From contig NZ_SJKB01000004.1 in assembly GCF_004331465.1 (NCBI RefSeq), positions 620,001-684,000 of the forward strand: 64,000 nt of DNA. The letters are read 5' to 3'. Positions 62,707-64,000 of this stretch are shown in pieces. The DNA comes from Kribbella pittospori (lineage in GTDB: Bacteria; Actinomycetota; Actinomycetes; Propionibacteriales; Kribbellaceae). The notes below the pieces were generated by a model. That model saw nothing but the letters and a program-made list of their open reading frames with translations. It did no database searches and was not told the DNA's origin. The stretch's first letter is position 1, and each line of letters opens with the position of its first letter. The position numbers and the translations under genes were made by a program.

Positions 62707-63884
62707 GTGAACAGCTCCCGGATCCAGTAGACGAAGTCGCTCCAGCGCGCCCGCAGGATCGACCAGAGCACGTCGTCGGCGCCGATGGCGACCAACGCCA
62801 TGCCCAGCGCGAAGAGGCCGGCCACAGCCAGCGCGACCACCTGTAACGTCGACACCCGGCTGCGGTAGAGCCGGCCGACGCCCTTGGCATCCACCAGCTT
62901 GGCACCCACCCGCAACCGGGTGATGAAGGTGCTCGCCATGCCGGAGCGGCCCTTGTCGAGGAACTCCACCAGGGAGTTGTGGGTGCCGACCGCGACGATC
63001 AGCGACGCACCCTTGGAATCGGCCAGCAGCATCGCGACGTCCTCGCTGGTGCCGGTGGCCGGGAACTCGATCGAGTCCACGCCGAGCCGCTCCAGCCGCT
63101 CCGAACCGGGCGCCCGGCCGTCGCGGTAGGCGTGCACGACAACCTCGGCGCCGCTCCTCAGCGTCTCGTCCTTCACCGAGTCCATGTCGCCGACGATCAG
63201 GTCCGGGACGTAACCGTTCTCGACCAGCGCGTCGGCGCCGCCGTCGACGCCGATCAGGACCGGGCGGTACTCGCGGATGTACGGCCGCAGCGCCACCAGG
63301 TCCTCGCGGTAGTCGTACCCGCGGACCACGATCAGCACGTGCCGGCCGTCCATCGGCGTGTGGATCTCGGGGACACCGACGCCGTCGAGGAGCAGATCGC
63401 GCTCGCGGCGCAGGTACTCCAGGGTGTTGGCGGTGAACGCCTCCAGTTGGGTCGACAGCCCCGACCGGGCGTCGTCCATCAACTCCGCGACGGACTGGCT
63501 GTCCTGCGAGACACCCTTCGCGACAACTTCCTCGCCGCGGTACAGGCTGCCCTCGTTCAGCCGGACCCGCTCGCCCTCGTGGAGGACAGAGAAGACCTCG
63601 CGGCCGACGCCGTCCACCAGCGGGATCCCGGCCTCGACGAGGATCTCCGGGCCGAGGTTCGGGTAGCGGCCGCTGATCGAGTCGGCGACGTTCACGACGG
63701 CGGCGACCCGGCAGTCGACCAGCGCCTCGGCGCTGACCCGGTCCAGGTCGACATGGTCGATGACGGCGATCTCGCCCGGCTTCAGCCGTTTGGTGAGATT
63801 CTTGGTACGGCGATCGAGCCGGACCACACCGGCGATACCGGGCAGTTCAGTGGGTCGTGCTCTCCGCAGGCTGGGCAGTTTCAT
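62703..63884 (-). CDS. steA: SteA-like cell-division/envelope protein
   Basis: 393 residues. The thiamin-pyrophosphokinase-like domain (about 170-330) shows LIVVRGYDYREDL, IGVDGGADALVENGYVPDLIVGDMDSVKDE and VAVGTHNSLVEFLDKGRSGMASTF. One C-terminal membrane helix (about 350-370: LQVVALAVAGLFALGMALVAIG). In Corynebacterium SteA and SteB act in cell separation. ATG 63884 is preceded by GGATGAGAG. Confidence 0.9.
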   Translation of the reverse strand: MKLPSLRRARPTELPGIAGVVRLDRRTKNLTKRLKPGEIAVIDHVDLDRVSAEALVDCRVAAVVNVADSISGRYPNLGPEILVEAGIPLVDGVGREVFSVLHEGERVRLNEGSLYRGEEVVAKGVSQDSQSVAELMDDARSGLSTQLEAFTANTLEYLRRERDLLLDGVGVPEIHTPMDGRHVLIVVRGYDYREDLVALRPYIREYRPVLIGVDGGADALVENGYVPDLIVGDMDSVKDETLRSGAEVVVHAYRDGRAPGSERLERLGVDSIEFPATGTSEDVAMLLADSKGASLIVAVGTHNSLVEFLDKGRSGMASTFITRLRVGAKLVDAKGVGRLYRSRVSTLQVVALAVAGLFALGMALVAIGADDVLWSILRARWSDFVYWIRELFT

Positions 63885-64000
63885 CGCGCTCTCATCCTGC
63901 CATGTCAAGAGCCCCTTCCCGGTCCATTTACCCGGGCGGGGCCCCCTTCACGCACTGAATTAACGGTGACTGTGCGTCAAATCATCCTTTGGAACGATTC

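Noticed and set aside
59263..62730. A very long plus-strand reading frame of over 1100 codons opposite murJ, the PNPT-like gene and mctB
   Set aside because: It is the antisense shadow of high-GC genes whose families are clear on the minus strand; its translation is Arg/Gly/His-rich and lacks domains.

Overview
The window is high-GC actinobacterial DNA with dense, often 4-nt-overlapping genes and many GTG starts. Both ends are conserved actinobacterial housekeeping genes, all on the minus strand. On the left are a Soj/ParA-type ATPase (cut by the window edge), xerD and ald. On the right are NUDIX, pyrG, a GT4 glycosyltransferase, murJ, a MraY/WecA-like protein, mctB and steA. From memory, ald/xerD/parA and NUDIX/pyrG lie next to each other in Mycobacterium and Streptomyces, so about 52 kb (3.3-55.9 kb) looks like accessory DNA inserted between them. 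A Kribbella- or Nocardioides-like actinomycete is my guess, not a demonstrated identity.

Layout. 3.6-7.4 kb: a kinase-like protein, an F420-type oxidoreductase, a membrane protein, a DUF985 cupin and a possible hemerythrin-like protein. 7.3-17.5 kb: Calvin-Benson genes (cbbX-rbcS-rbcL, divergent cbbR, class I aldolase, a GAF histidine kinase/response regulator pair, rpe, a frameshifted tkt, a CbbY-like phosphatase). 17.5-22.5 kb: an operon for cobalt-type nitrile hydratase (beta, alpha, activator), OsmC, a CoA-disulfide-reductase-like flavoprotein, an 85-aa protein and a NitB/MSMEG_0572-like protein, divergent from an XRE-cupin regulator. 22.5-23.6 kb: a GAPDH/E4PDH-like gene. 24.0-29.5 kb: five overlapping genes (argininosuccinate-lyase-like, ACC-deaminase-like PLP enzyme, adenylosuccinate-lyase-like, a Cys-containing unknown, a ComA-like protein). 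29.7-32.8 kb: a large SARP/AfsR-like regulator. 32.8-43.3 kb: DUF2877 and DUF1116 proteins, a PurM/AIR-synthase-like protein, a GNAT, a radical SAM protein, an unknown, carbamate kinase, FdrA, an MSMEG_0565-type glycosyltransferase and the cobalt transporter CbtB/CbtA. 43.3-48.4 kb: a second Calvin block (gap, prk, fbp, a degenerate aldolase, a phosphoglycolate-phosphatase-like HAD). 48.3-51.7 kb: amidase, a Cys-rich small protein, a 77-aa protein, rhodanese and a MarR regulator. 51.7-55.8 kb: a HIT-like protein and a secreted GH92 mannosidase.

How the parts may work together. The two Calvin blocks supply RuBisCO, its activase, phosphoribulokinase, bisphosphatase, aldolase, transketolase, epimerase and a likely phosphoglycolate phosphatase, so CO2 fixation is plausible if the tkt frameshift is not real or another tkt exists. 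The nitrogen part nested between them combines (a) cobalt nitrile hydratase with its own cobalt transporter, (b) NitB/D/E/F-like parts of the Nit1C (cyanide-nitrogen) cluster without a visible nitrilase, (c) a split FdrA/DUF1116/DUF2877 carbamoyltransferase with carbamate kinase, and (d) a lyase/PLP/ComA-like operon. This combination matches no pathway I know. A long shared motif (TATCTC-N2-GACCGATAC-N3-CGTYTATYAT-N2-GATACG) in two of its promoters, with weaker versions in others, suggests one regulon. I saw no tRNA, rRNA, CRISPR array, insertion sequence, hydrogenase or CO dehydrogenase.
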